Positions 7,575 through 16,407 of a stretch of 64,000 nt of DNA are shown piece by piece. Origin of the DNA: Cetobacterium ceti (GTDB lineage: Bacteria > Fusobacteriota > Fusobacteriia > Fusobacteriales > Fusobacteriaceae). Location of the stretch: the NCBI RefSeq assembly GCF_900167275.1, contig NZ_FUWX01000008.1, forward strand, positions 41,633 to 105,632, read 5' to 3'. The notes under the pieces were generated by a model. That model was not told where the DNA came from and ran no database searches. It worked only from the letters and a program-made list of their open reading frames with translations. Both the position numbers and the translations under genes were made by a program. The stretch's first letter is position 1. Every line of letters starts with the position of its first letter.

Positions 7575-7991
7575 ATGAAAATTATGTTAATTGGAAGAAC
7601 TGGAGCTGGAAAAACAACTTTAAAGCAAAGAATTTTAAATAGAGAAGTTAAATATCATAAGACACAGATGATAGATTATGATGAAAATATAATAGATACA
7701 CCGGGAGAATATATTGAAAATAAAGGTTACTATAGAGCTTTAAATGTTGTAAGTATGGATGCAGATGTTATTATTTTTATTCAAAGTTCTACAGATGAAG
7801 ATACTCTTTTCCCACCTAATTTTAGTAATATGTTTTTAGGGAAAAAAATAGTGGGAGTAATAACAAAGGGAGATTTACAAGGAAATTTAAATAGAGCTAG
7901 AAATTTTTTACAAAATGCAGGTGTGGAGAATATTATAGAAATAACTCCAGAAAAGAAATCAATAGAGGAGTTAAGAGAAATTTTACATTAG
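7575..7991 (+). CDS. eutP: EutP, P-loop protein of ethanolamine utilisation
   Basis: A 138-residue small P-loop NTPase. Walker A is GRTGAGKTT (residues 7-15), the switch-like motif is IDTPGEY, and a TKGD base-recognition motif lies near residue 96. EutP of Salmonella has been reported to have acetate kinase activity; whether this one acts as a kinase or a GTPase cannot be read from sequence. It sits between eutS and eutV in one operon. Length is typical. Confidence 0.92.
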   Translation: MKIMLIGRTGAGKTTLKQRILNREVKYHKTQMIDYDENIIDTPGEYIENKGYYRALNVVSMDADVIIFIQSSTDEDTLFPPNFSNMFLGKKIVGVITKGDLQGNLNRARNFLQNAGVENIIEITPEKKSIEELREILH

Positions 7992-8004
7992 AAAGGAGTA
8001 ATCT

Positions 8005-8583
8005 ATGAAAATAAAAGTTGTAATAGCTGAGGATGAAACTTTAACAAGAATGGATTTAATAGAGATTCTAGAGGATAATGATTATGAAGTGGTGGGAGAA
8101 GCTTCTGATGGCTTAGAAGCAATTGATATTATAAATGAAAAAAAACCAGATTTAGTTTTACTAGATGTTAAAATGCCTTTGATGACAGGGCTTCAAGTTG
8201 CAAAGGTTCTAAAGGAAAATAGATTTGATGGTTGTGTGGTAATGTTAACAGCATATAATATTAAAGATTATATAAACAAGGCTACTGAAAATTCAGCTTC
8301 GGGGTATTTATTAAAACCCATTGATGAAGGGATATTTTTATCCCATTTAAAATTAATTTATTCAAAATTTTTAGAGTTAAAAAATTTAAAAGATGAAATG
8401 TGTAAAACTAAAAAAAAGTTAGAAGAGAGAAAGATTTTAGAAAAGGCTAAGGGAATCCTAATGGCAAAACATAAATGGGATGAAGGAAAAGCCTATGAAT
8501 TTATGAGAAATTTAAGTATGGAAAAAAGAATTACCATGGGAAAATTAAGTGAGATAATTGTAACCGTAGGTGGAGTTTCATGA
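8005..8583 (+). CDS. eutV: EutV, ANTAR-domain antitermination response regulator
   Basis: A 192-residue response regulator. The receiver domain (1-120) has the acidic pair ED at 9-10, phospho-acceptor Asp54 (LLDVKMP) and TAY. A short coiled linker leads to an ANTAR RNA-binding domain at about 145-188 (EKAKGILMAKHKWDEGKAYE). EutV, once phosphorylated by EutW, binds paired hexaloop hairpins in nascent RNA and prevents termination. A matching target lies only 1.4 kb downstream at 9979-10056. The gene overlaps eutW by 4 bases (ATGA), the normal arrangement. Confidence 0.96.
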   Translation: MKIKVVIAEDETLTRMDLIEILEDNDYEVVGEASDGLEAIDIINEKKPDLVLLDVKMPLMTGLQVAKVLKENRFDGCVVMLTAYNIKDYINKATENSASGYLLKPIDEGIFLSHLKLIYSKFLELKNLKDEMCKTKKKLEERKILEKAKGILMAKHKWDEGKAYEFMRNLSMEKRITMGKLSEIIVTVGGVS

Positions 8584-9977
8584 TAAGAAATTATTGCAAA
8601 ATGTGTGCTACATTAACTCCTAGTGATATAGATAAAATAGAGAGAGTTGCAGAAACAACTTTAATTTTAAGTAATATGTTAGGAATGGATGTATTTATAG
8701 ATTGTCCCACACGGGATAGGGATAAAGCTGTAGTGGTTCACCATGCTAGGCCAGAAAAAGAAAGTTTATATTCAAGAAATATTGTAGGAGAAATAGCAAT
8801 ATCTAAAAAGGAACCTGCTGTATTTAGGAGTTTTATAACAGGATTAATTTCGAAACACTATAAGGCAATAACCCAAGAGGGAGAAACAGTTTCTCAAAAT
8901 GTACTTCCAATAATCAATGATTCCCAAGAGGTTATAGGTGTAATTATAGTTGAATTTTTAAAAAAAGAGGAAAAACATTTCAATTCAGATTTATTTAATA
9001 TAACAGCAAATAAACTCATGAATGAAATTGATTTATACAGGGCTACTATTCCTGAATTTGTAAAGGATGGAATTATAGTTTTTAACAAAGAAGGTATTGT
9101 AACATATGTAAATAAAGCTGCCAAAAAAATATACTCTCTATTAGGTTTTTCTAAATGTATTATGGGTGAAACCTTTGAAAATATTACATTTACTAAAACT
9201 AAAATAAAAGAAATTTTAAAAGAAAATAGAGAAGAAAAGTCCATGGAGATTTCCATATCTGGAGTAATCTTATTAGTAACTTACGTTGTAACAACTTTAG
9301 ATAAGGGAAAAGTAAATATTATTATGATAGTAAAAGATATAACAAAGGAAAAAATAAATGAACAGGAACTGATTTTAAAATCAGTGGCTATAAAGGAGAT
9401 ACACCATAGGGTTAAAAATAATTTGCAAACTATAGCAAGTTTATTAAGAATTCAAAGAAGAAGAATTGATAATCTTGAAACAAAAAAAATTCTAGATGAA
9501 ACAATAAATAGAATACTTAGTATAGCTATTACCCATGAAGTTTTGTCTGATAATGGGTTAGATAATCTGAATATAAAAAAGATAATACAGTTAATTTACA
9601 AAAATTCTTTTGGAAATAGTATTGACAAAATAGGCAAGATAGAGTTTAATATTAATGGAGATGATTTTAATATATCTTCTGACAAGGCAACTTCAATTGC
9701 TCTTGTTGTAAATGAACTATTACAAAATGTTGTAGATTATGCTTTCCCAGAAGATTTATGTGGAAAGGTTTCTGTAACTATAGAAAAAAGTCAATTTTAC
9801 TCTAAGGTGATAATTTCTGACAATGGGGTTGGAATAGATGAGAGCAAAAGAAGAAGTAATAGTTTAGGATTAATGATAGTTGAACGGATTATAAAGGATA
9901 AATTAAAAGGTTCCCTTGAAATTACTAGTGAAGTAAATGTGGGAACAACTGTGAAATTTGAATTTAAAAATGAATAA
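8580..9977 (+). CDS. eutW: EutW, ethanolamine-sensing histidine kinase
   Basis: A 465-residue cytoplasmic kinase with no membrane segment. The N-terminal 130 residues form the sensory domain typical of EutW-type kinases, with a Cys pair at YCKMC. A PAS-like domain (about 145-230) follows, then a HisKA_2 dimerisation domain with IHHRVKNNLQ (His275/His276, the second the likely phospho-acceptor) and a C-terminal ATPase domain with N-box NELLQNVVDYAF and DNGVGID. It partners EutV, with which it overlaps by 4 bases. The family senses ethanolamine; the ligand here is inferred. The stop codon is one base from the antiterminator hairpins. Confidence 0.95.
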   Translation: MIRNYCKMCATLTPSDIDKIERVAETTLILSNMLGMDVFIDCPTRDRDKAVVVHHARPEKESLYSRNIVGEIAISKKEPAVFRSFITGLISKHYKAITQEGETVSQNVLPIINDSQEVIGVIIVEFLKKEEKHFNSDLFNITANKLMNEIDLYRATIPEFVKDGIIVFNKEGIVTYVNKAAKKIYSLLGFSKCIMGETFENITFTKTKIKEILKENREEKSMEISISGVILLVTYVVTTLDKGKVNIIMIVKDITKEKINEQELILKSVAIKEIHHRVKNNLQTIASLLRIQRRRIDNLETKKILDETINRILSIAITHEVLSDNGLDNLNIKKIIQLIYKNSFGNSIDKIGKIEFNINGDDFNISSDKATSIALVVNELLQNVVDYAFPEDLCGKVSVTIEKSQFYSKVIISDNGVGIDESKRRSNSLGLMIVERIIKDKLKGSLEITSEVNVGTTVKFEFKNE

Positions 9978-9978
9978 T

Positions 9979-10056
9979 AATATACAAGGACGTATATTTT
10001 AATGGCAAAGGAGCCAAAGTTACAGGTGAAGTCTGTACTTTGGTTCCTTTTTTTTT
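9979..10056 (+). promoter_or_regulatory. EutV-responsive antiterminator: two hexaloop hairpins overlapping a terminator
   Basis: Hairpin P1 has stem AATATAC (9979-9985) / GTATATT (9992-9998) and hexaloop AAGGAC. Four bases later P2 has stem TGGC (10003-10006) / GCCA (10013-10016) and hexaloop AAAGGA. Both loops have A at position 1 and G at position 4, the ANTAR recognition pattern. The P2 3' arm is also part of the 5' arm of a long terminator (10010-10025 paired with 10033-10047, one T bulge and one GU pair) followed by a T-run to 10056. P2 and terminator are therefore mutually exclusive, the established mechanism by which EutV lets transcription continue into eutA. Confidence 0.93.
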
Positions 10057-10080
10057 ATTTTCAAATTCAGGAGGAAATTT

Positions 10081-11505
10081 ATGAAGGAAGAAATTTTAAG
10101 TGTAGGAATTGATATTGGAACTTCTACAACCCAGTTAGTTTTTACAAAGATAATTTTGGAAAATATCGCCTCTGGGGCAAGGGTTCCTCAAATTAAAATA
10201 ATTGGGAAGGAAGTTTTTTATAGAAGTCCCATATACTTTACTCCTCTATTGAGTCAGGTGGAAATAGATGCAGAGGGAGTAAAAAAAATTATAAGTGAAG
10301 AGTATGAAAAAGCTAAAATAGCACCAAAAGATGTTTCTACAGGGGCGGTTATTATAACTGGAGAAACTGCAAGAAAGAAAAATGCTAGGGAAGTTTTAAA
10401 TGCTTTAAGTGGAATGGCTGGAGATTTTGTTGTGGCCACTGCTGGACCAGATTTAGAAAGTATTATAGCTGGTAAAGGTTCTGGAGCAATGGAGTTTTCA
10501 GATAAAAATAATGTGAGTATTTATAACTTTGATGTAGGTGGTGGAACTACAAATATTGTTGGGTTTGACCATGGAGAGATAAAAGATGTCACATGTTTAG
10601 ATATAGGTGGAAGGCTTATAAAATTTAAAGATAAGACCTTGGAAATTACATATATCTATGAAAAATATAAAAAAATTATTGAACAATTAAATTTAAAATC
10701 ACTTGAAGTTGGGAAAATTGCCAGGGAAGAGGATTTAAGAACTTTAAGTAAAAGATTGGGAGAGATTTTTTTAGAGTCCTTAAATATTTTACCAAAAACT
10801 TCTATGTATAAAGATTTAATTACAGAAAAAGATTTCAAAAATGAAGGGGATTTTCAATATGTTAGTTTTTCTGGAGGAGTAGCAGATTTTATATATAATC
10901 CATCTCCAGAGAATAAATATATCTATGGAGATATGGGAATTATCCTTGGAGAAGAGATTAAGAAAGTTTTCCAAGAAAAAAATATAAATGTTGTGAAAGT
11001 TGGAGAAACTATAGGAGCAACAGTTGTAGGAGCAGGTTCCCACACAACAGAAATAAGTGGAAGTACAATAACTTATAGTAAAAATATATTTCCTATGAAA
11101 AATTTACCAGTTTTAAAATTAACTCCAAGGGATGAAACTTTATCCCCAGAGGAAATTGGAAATATTTTAAGAGAAAAAATTAAATGGTATGTTTTAGAAG
11201 ATGGGAAAGAGGATATAGCTATAGGCCTTAGGGGTAAAGAAAATATGAAATATAAAGATATTTTAAATTTAGCCCAAGGAATATTTTTAGGATTAGAACA
11301 TGAAAAAAAAGTAATTCTAATTATTGAAAATGATATTGGAAAAGTTTTAGGACAAAGTTTAATGTTGAAATTCCCAAAGGGAGTTCCCATTATTTGTATA
11401 GATAGTGTAAAGGTTGCCGACGGAGATTATATAGATTTAGGTAAACCTTTAGGAAATGGAAGTGTACTTCCTGTAATAGTTAAAACATTAGTATTAAGTT
11501 ATTAA
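10081..11505 (+). CDS. eutA: EutA, ethanolamine ammonia-lyase reactivating factor
   Basis: A 474-residue actin-fold ATPase that reactivates EutBC by exchanging damaged cobalamin for fresh adenosylcobalamin. Phosphate-binding motifs [10 protein letters not shown] (residues 8-17) and [12 protein letters not shown] are visible. It is the first gene after the EutV-controlled terminator. Ribosome binding site GGAGG at 10070-10074. Length matches the family. Confidence 0.95.
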   Translation: MKEEILSVGIDIGTSTTQLVFTKIILENIASGARVPQIKIIGKEVFYRSPIYFTPLLSQVEIDAEGVKKIISEEYEKAKIAPKDVSTGAVIITGETARKKNAREVLNALSGMAGDFVVATAGPDLESIIAGKGSGAMEFSDKNNVSIYNFDVGGGTTNIVGFDHGEIKDVTCLDIGGRLIKFKDKTLEITYIYEKYKKIIEQLNLKSLEVGKIAREEDLRTLSKRLGEIFLESLNILPKTSMYKDLITEKDFKNEGDFQYVSFSGGVADFIYNPSPENKYIYGDMGIILGEEIKKVFQEKNINVVKVGETIGATVVGAGSHTTEISGSTITYSKNIFPMKNLPVLKLTPRDETLSPEEIGNILREKIKWYVLEDGKEDIAIGLRGKENMKYKDILNLAQGIFLGLEHEKKVILIIENDIGKVLGQSLMLKFPKGVPIICIDSVKVADGDYIDLGKPLGNGSVLPVIVKTLVLSY

Positions 11506-11528
11506 TATAAAAACACGAGGTGAAGGGA

Positions 11529-12893
11529 ATGAGATTAAGTACAAGATTATTTGGTCAAGAATATCATTTTAAATCTTTATATGATGTTATGGCTAAGGCA
11601 AATGAAGAAAAATCAGGAGACCATTTGGCAGGAATTGCTGCTACTACTACAAAGGAAAGAATTGCTGCAAAGGAAGTTCTATCAAATATAAAATTAAAAG
11701 AATTTTATGAAAATCCAGCAGTTCCTTATGATGAAGATGAAGTAACAAGAATTATTATGGATGGATTAAATCTTAAAATTTATGAAGAAATTAAAGAGTG
11801 GACAGTTGGAGAGTTAAGAGAATGGTTATTAAAAACTGAAACTCAAGATAGAGAAATTCAATGGATTAGAAGAGGACTTACTTCTGAAATGATTTCTGCT
11901 GTTACAAAATTAATGTCTAACCTTGATTTAATTCATGGGGCAAAAAAAATAATAGTAAAAGCTCACTGTAATACTACAATCGGTGGAACTGGAGTTTTAG
12001 CTGCAAGATTACAACCTAATCATACAACAGATGATCCAGATGGAATTATGATTTCACTTTTTGAAGGTCTTAGTTATGGAGTAGGAGATGCAGTTATAGG
12101 ATTAAACCCAGTTGATGATACTGTTGACAGTGTAATTAGAGTTTTAAATAGATTTGATGAAATAAAAAGAAAATTTGAAATTCCAACTCAAATTTGTGTA
12201 TTAGCCCATGTTACAACTCAAATGGAAGCAATAAAAAAAGGAGCTCCAACAGACTTAATTTTCCAAAGTATTGCTGGTTCTCAAAAGGGAAATGAAGCTT
12301 TTGGAATAAGTGGAGAAATGATTCAAGAGGCCTATGAATTAGGATTAACTCATGGAACAGGTGCAGGACCAAATGTAATGTATTTTGAAACAGGACAAGG
12401 TTCTGAATTATCTTCAGATGCTCACCACGGAATTGACCAATTAACTATGGAAGCTAGATGTTATGGATTTGCAAAAAAATATTGTCCATTTATAGTTAAT
12501 ACGGTTGTTGGATTTATTGGACCAGAATATTTATATGACAGTAAGCAGGTTACAAGAGCTGGTTTAGAAGACCACTTCATGGGGAAATTACATGGATTAC
12601 CAATGGGAGTTGACGTTTGCTATACAAACCATATGAAGGCTGACCAAAATGACCTTGAAAGTTTAGCTGTACAATTAACTGCTGCAGGATGTAATTACTT
12701 TATGGGAGTTCCTGCTGGAGACGATATTATGCTTAACTACCAAAGTACAGGATATCATGATATTCAAACACTTAGAGAAACATTAAATGTTAAACCTATA
12801 AAAGAGTTTGAAGAATGGTTAGAAAAACATGAAATTAGAAAAAATGGAAAACTTACAGAAAAAGCTGGAGATCCATCAAGATTTTTGAAATAG
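11529..12893 (+). CDS. eutB: Ethanolamine ammonia-lyase large subunit
   Basis: A 454-residue TIM-barrel catalytic subunit. With EutC it uses adenosylcobalamin to convert ethanolamine to acetaldehyde and ammonia inside the microcompartment. It aligns along its whole length with E. coli EutB from memory (YFETGQGS, VNTVVGFIGPEYLY, AGLEDHFMGKL, GDDIMLNYQ). I use the ATG at 11529 and not the GTG at 11520: GAGGTG at 11517-11522 is then correctly spaced and the protein starts MRLSTRLFG as in homologues. It is followed by eutC after 9 bases. Confidence 0.97.
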   Translation: MRLSTRLFGQEYHFKSLYDVMAKANEEKSGDHLAGIAATTTKERIAAKEVLSNIKLKEFYENPAVPYDEDEVTRIIMDGLNLKIYEEIKEWTVGELREWLLKTETQDREIQWIRRGLTSEMISAVTKLMSNLDLIHGAKKIIVKAHCNTTIGGTGVLAARLQPNHTTDDPDGIMISLFEGLSYGVGDAVIGLNPVDDTVDSVIRVLNRFDEIKRKFEIPTQICVLAHVTTQMEAIKKGAPTDLIFQSIAGSQKGNEAFGISGEMIQEAYELGLTHGTGAGPNVMYFETGQGSELSSDAHHGIDQLTMEARCYGFAKKYCPFIVNTVVGFIGPEYLYDSKQVTRAGLEDHFMGKLHGLPMGVDVCYTNHMKADQNDLESLAVQLTAAGCNYFMGVPAGDDIMLNYQSTGYHDIQTLRETLNVKPIKEFEEWLEKHEIRKNGKLTEKAGDPSRFLK

Positions 12894-12902
12894 GAGGAAA
12901 AA

Positions 12903-13790
12903 ATGGTATCTGAAAAGGATTTGAAAGATTTAATTGCTCAAGTTTTAAAGGGTATGGAATCTGAAAATAAAATTGAAGAAGTTATAGAAAAAGTTACTGA
13001 AGAAGTAAAAGGTTGTAAAAAAGATTTGGAAAATTTAAAGGATATTACTGAAATGGAAATCAAGGATATGATGGAAATTGAAAATCCAGAAAATCCAGAA
13101 GAACTTATGAAATATAAAAAGAAAACTCCAGCAAGAGTTGGAATTTCAAGAGCAGGAACAAGATATACAACAAATACAATGTTAAGATTTAGAGCTGACC
13201 ATGCTTCTGCAATAGATGCAGTATTTACAGATGTACCTGAGGAATTTTTAGAAAAAAATAATCTATTTACAGTACAAACAAAATGTTCATCAAAGGATGA
13301 ATATATAACTAGACCAGATTTAGGAAGAAAAATTTCTGATGAGGGAGTTAAAATTTTAGAAGAAAAATGTAAGAAGAATCCAACAGTTGAGGTTTATGTT
13401 TCTGATGGACTTAGTTCAACAGCAATAGAAGCAAATATTGAAGATACATTACCAGCACTTATGAATGGATTAAAATCTTATGGAATAGATGTGGGAACAC
13501 CTTTTTTTGTAAAATATGGAAGAGTTGGAGCAGCTGACCATGTTTCAGAAATTTTAGGAGCAGAGGTTACTTGTGTATTAATAGGAGAAAGACCTGGACT
13601 TGCAACAGCAGAAAGTATGAGTGCTTATATAACTTATAAGGGATATGTAGGAATACCAGAAGCGAAAAGAACAGTAATTTCAAATATTCATAGAAATGGA
13701 ACTCCAGCTGCTGAAGCAGGAGCTCATGTGGCTCATGTTATTAAGAAAATATTAGATGCTAAGGCAAGTGGACAAGATTTAAAATTATAA
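12903..13790 (+). CDS. eutC: Ethanolamine ammonia-lyase small subunit
   Basis: A 295-residue subunit that holds the cobalamin cofactor against EutB. The core from about residue 78 (TPARVGISRAGTRYTT) to the C-terminus follows EutC, including VYVSDGLSSTAIEAN and GERPGLATAESMSAY. The first 75 residues are a charged helical extension (VSEKDLKDLIAQVLKGM, then Glu/Lys-rich sequence); its first 18 residues look like an encapsulation peptide that would target the enzyme to the shell interior. Nine bases after eutB, 12 before eutL. Confidence 0.96.
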   Translation: MVSEKDLKDLIAQVLKGMESENKIEEVIEKVTEEVKGCKKDLENLKDITEMEIKDMMEIENPENPEELMKYKKKTPARVGISRAGTRYTTNTMLRFRADHASAIDAVFTDVPEEFLEKNNLFTVQTKCSSKDEYITRPDLGRKISDEGVKILEEKCKKNPTVEVYVSDGLSSTAIEANIEDTLPALMNGLKSYGIDVGTPFFVKYGRVGAADHVSEILGAEVTCVLIGERPGLATAESMSAYITYKGYVGIPEAKRTVISNIHRNGTPAAEAGAHVAHVIKKILDAKASGQDLKL

Positions 13791-13802
13791 TGGAGGAAAA
13801 TT

Positions 13803-14456
13803 ATGACAAACGATCCTATTAAACCAAGTGTATTAGCCGTTAAACTAATACCAAATGTAGATGAAAAAATGGCTCAAGAATTAAATTTACCAAAGGGATA
13901 TAAAAGTATTGGAATTATAACAGCAGATTGTGATGATGTAACTTATACAGCTTTAGATTATGCTACAAAAATGGCAGAGGTTGAAGTTGTTTATGGAAAA
14001 TCATTTTATGGTGGAGCTGCCAATGCAAATACAAAATTAGCAGGGGAAGTTATTGGAATTATTTCTGGTCCAACACCAGCTGAAGTTAAAAGTGGATTAA
14101 GTGCAGTTGTTGATTTTATAGAAAATGAAGCTTGTTTTTACAGTGCCAATGAAGATGATTCAATAGCATATTATGCTCACTGTGTTTCAAGAACAGGAAG
14201 TTATTTATCTAAAACAGCTGGAATAAAAGAGGGAGAAGCTTTAGCATATTTAATAGCCCCTCCTTTAGAAGCAATGTATGCATTAGATGTTGCTTTAAAA
14301 GCTGCAGATGTAACTTTAACAGCATTCTTTGGACCACCATCTGAAACAAACTTTGGTGGGGGATTATTAACAGGAACTCAATCTGCATGTAAAGCAGCAT
14401 GTGAAGCCTTTGGAGATGCAGTTAAATTTGTAGCTCAAAATCCTATTAAATTTTAA
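13803..14456 (+). CDS. eutL: Microcompartment shell protein EutL
   Basis: A 217-residue shell protein with two fused BMC domains that forms pseudohexameric trimers with a gated pore. The EutL N-terminus (PSVLAVKLIPNVDEKMAQ), the EDDSIAYYAHCVSRTGS block and the C-terminal FFGPPSETNFGGGLLTG are recognisable. Length is the family norm. It lies 12 bases downstream of eutC and 11 upstream of the next shell gene. Confidence 0.96.
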   Translation: MTNDPIKPSVLAVKLIPNVDEKMAQELNLPKGYKSIGIITADCDDVTYTALDYATKMAEVEVVYGKSFYGGAANANTKLAGEVIGIISGPTPAEVKSGLSAVVDFIENEACFYSANEDDSIAYYAHCVSRTGSYLSKTAGIKEGEALAYLIAPPLEAMYALDVALKAADVTLTAFFGPPSETNFGGGLLTGTQSACKAACEAFGDAVKFVAQNPIKF

Positions 14457-14467
14457 GAGGTGAATAG

Positions 14468-14854
14468 ATGAAGGCACTAGGAATGATAGAAACAATTGGT
14501 CTTATAGGGGCAATTGAAGCTACAGATACAGCTTTAAAAACAGCGGATGTTCAAATATTAAACCAACATTTTGTAAAGGGTGGAATTGTTACAGTTGAAT
14601 TAACTGGAGATGTTGCTGCAGTGAGAGTAGCAGTTGAAGCAGGAGAGGAAGCTGCAAGAAAATTAGGAGTCTTTGTAAAAAGCCATGTAATAGCAAGACC
14701 TGGAGAAATGATTGGGGATATGCTTGAAGATAAAAAAGAAGAGATTAAGATTGTAGAAATTAAAGAAGAAATTGAAGTTGAAAAAGTTTTAGAAGAGGAA
14801 ACAAAGGAAGAAATTGTTTCTAAAATAGTTAAAAATAATAAAAATAAAAAATAA
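14468..14854 (+). CDS. BMC-domain shell protein with charged C-terminal tail (EutK-like)
   Basis: A 128-residue protein: residues 1-88 are a single BMC domain of the EutM/EutK type (MKALGMIETIGLIGAIEATD ... SHVIARPGE), followed by about 40 residues very rich in Glu and Lys and ending KNNKNKK. The tail is disordered or helical and is not the helix-turn-helix extension of E. coli EutK that I would recognise. It lies between eutL and eutM. A minor facet component that displays its tail for recruiting cargo or RNA is possible, but that is speculation. The pore-region sequence differs from eutM, so it is not a simple duplicate. Confidence 0.88.
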   Translation: MKALGMIETIGLIGAIEATDTALKTADVQILNQHFVKGGIVTVELTGDVAAVRVAVEAGEEAARKLGVFVKSHVIARPGEMIGDMLEDKKEEIKIVEIKEEIEVEKVLEEETKEEIVSKIVKNNKNKK

Positions 14855-14875
14855 GAAATTTGAGGAGGAATAACA

Positions 14876-15163
14876 ATGGCAATTTTAAACGCATTAGGAA
14901 TGATAGAAACTAGAGGACTTGTAGCAGCGGTTGAAGCAGCAGACGCAATGGTAAAAGCAGCAAATGTAACTTTAGTAGGAAAAGAAATGATAGGTGGAGG
15001 ACTTGTTACTGTTATGGTAAGAGGAGACGTTGGAGCAGTTAAAGCGGCTACAGATGCAGGAGCAGCAGCAGCAGACAGAGTTGGAGAATTAATTTCTATC
15101 CATGTAATCCCAAGACCACATTCAGAAGTAGAAGTAATTTTACCTAAAACAGCTACAAAATAG
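14876..15163 (+). CDS. eutM: Major microcompartment shell protein EutM
   Basis: A 95-residue single-BMC-domain protein, the standard hexameric facet protein ([47 protein letters not shown]). Its codons are somewhat more GC-rich and regular than the neighbours', and the ribosome binding site GAGGAGG is very strong, consistent with high expression of the most abundant shell protein. A stable hairpin lies just downstream at 15183-15213. Confidence 0.97.
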   Translation: MAILNALGMIETRGLVAAVEAADAMVKAANVTLVGKEMIGGGLVTVMVRGDVGAVKAATDAGAAAADRVGELISIHVIPRPHSEVEVILPKTATK

Positions 15164-15182
15164 TAATAAAGAAGTAATTTGA

Positions 15183-15217
15183 TTAAGGGAATTACCTTTG
15201 GTAATTCTCTTAAATTT
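15183..15217 (+). terminator. Stable hairpin after eutM, possible partial terminator or mRNA stabiliser
   Basis: A 14-bp stem (TTAAGGGAATTACC with GGTAATTCTCTTAA, one GU pair) has a 3-base loop and is followed only by ATTTTAT, a weak T-tract. It lies 20 bases after eutM inside the operon. It may let most transcripts end after the shell genes or protect the eutM 3' end. Confidence 0.6.
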
Positions 15218-15248
15218 TATAAATAACCAGTTTGAGGGAGCTATTTTT

Positions 15249-16397
15249 ATGAACCAAAATATAAAAAAACTGTTTAAAGGGATTATTTTATTTCAATTTT
15301 TAGTAGGAACATTATTTGGAAAAGATTTACTTGAACCTGGTAGATGGAAGCCAATAAATAAAGAAAAATTAGAAACAATAATAGAAAATAATAAAAATCA
15401 AGGAAATTATGTGGTCTTTGATTGGGATTATACTTCTATATATCAAGATACTCAGGAAAATTTATTTAGATATCAAATAGATAATTTAAAATTTAAAATG
15501 ACTCCAGAAGAATTTAAAATAGCCATTAGAAAAGATATACCTAAAAGTGATTTTGCTAAAGGCTATGAAAATGTAAATGGTGAAAAAATAAATATTGATA
15601 AAATTGGAGCAGATTTAGATAAAGATTATGGTTTTCTTTATAAGAACTATATAAAAAATAAAAAGATGACTTTGGAAGAAATAAAAAAAACAGAGGAATT
15701 TAAAGATTTTAGAGGGAAATTAGCTTTTCTTTATGAAGCAATAGGAGGATCATATTCCCACGATATTGCTTATCCATGGGTTTTATATCAATTTACTGGA
15801 ATGACTCCAGATGAAGCTAAAATTTTAGCAAAGGAAGCAAATGATTTTGGTATTGGAAATAAATTAGGAAAATACACATTGGAATCAAGTGATATTTTAA
15901 CTGGTGAAGCTGGAAAAATTATTTATAAATATAAAAGTGGATTGAGAACTCAACCAGAAACAGCTAATTTATTTCATACATTTAAAAATAATGGAATAGA
16001 TGTGTATGTTGTATCGGCTTCTCTTGAGGATATAGTGGAAGTTTTTGCAACAAATCCTTCATATGGATATAACCTTTCTAAGGACAATGTTTTTGGAATG
16101 AGACTTGAAATGAAAAATGGAAAATACACAAGTGAATATAAAAAAAATTATCCCCAAACTCAAACTAAGGGAAAAGTAGAAACAATAAATAAATACATAA
16201 AAAGTAATCACAAAGGAAAGGCTCCAATTTTAGTGGGGGGAGATAGTTCAGGTGATTACAATATGTTAACAGAATATGAAAGTACACAGGGATTATTATT
16301 AATGAAAAGAGATGGAAAACTGGATGAATTAGTGAAGGATTCAAGAGCTATTATTCAAAAAAGAAATCCTCAAACAGGTCTTTTTATCCCTGAATAA
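15249..16397 (+). CDS. Exported HAD-superfamily phosphatase inside the eut operon, possible phosphoethanolamine/phosphocholine phosphatase
   Basis: A 382-residue protein with an N-terminal signal peptide (lysines, then GIILFQFLVGTLFG), so it is probably periplasmic. HAD motif I is VVFDWDYTS (Asp58, Asp60), motif II-like VYVVSASLED lies near residue 250, and motif IV is VGGDSSGDYNML near 335. The LEPGRWKPINKEKLETII pre-motif and the FRYQ segment resemble bacterial phosphorylcholine/phosphoethanolamine phosphatases. Such an enzyme would release ethanolamine outside the cytoplasmic membrane for uptake by EutH; this is inferred from its place between eutM and eutE. The start is the ATG at 15249, with GAGGGAG upstream; an upstream in-frame ATG at 15198 lies in the hairpin and lacks a site. 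Confidence 0.8.
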   Translation: MNQNIKKLFKGIILFQFLVGTLFGKDLLEPGRWKPINKEKLETIIENNKNQGNYVVFDWDYTSIYQDTQENLFRYQIDNLKFKMTPEEFKIAIRKDIPKSDFAKGYENVNGEKINIDKIGADLDKDYGFLYKNYIKNKKMTLEEIKKTEEFKDFRGKLAFLYEAIGGSYSHDIAYPWVLYQFTGMTPDEAKILAKEANDFGIGNKLGKYTLESSDILTGEAGKIIYKYKSGLRTQPETANLFHTFKNNGIDVYVVSASLEDIVEVFATNPSYGYNLSKDNVFGMRLEMKNGKYTSEYKKNYPQTQTKGKVETINKYIKSNHKGKAPILVGGDSSGDYNMLTEYESTQGLLLMKRDGKLDELVKDSRAIIQKRNPQTGLFIPE

Positions 16398-16407
16398 AGG
16401 AGGAACA

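Noticed and set aside
14209-14400. Minus-strand open frame of 63 codons inside eutL, and many similar frames opposite known genes.
   Set aside because: They lie opposite clear genes, lack ribosome binding sites and have low-complexity translations; treated as shadows.
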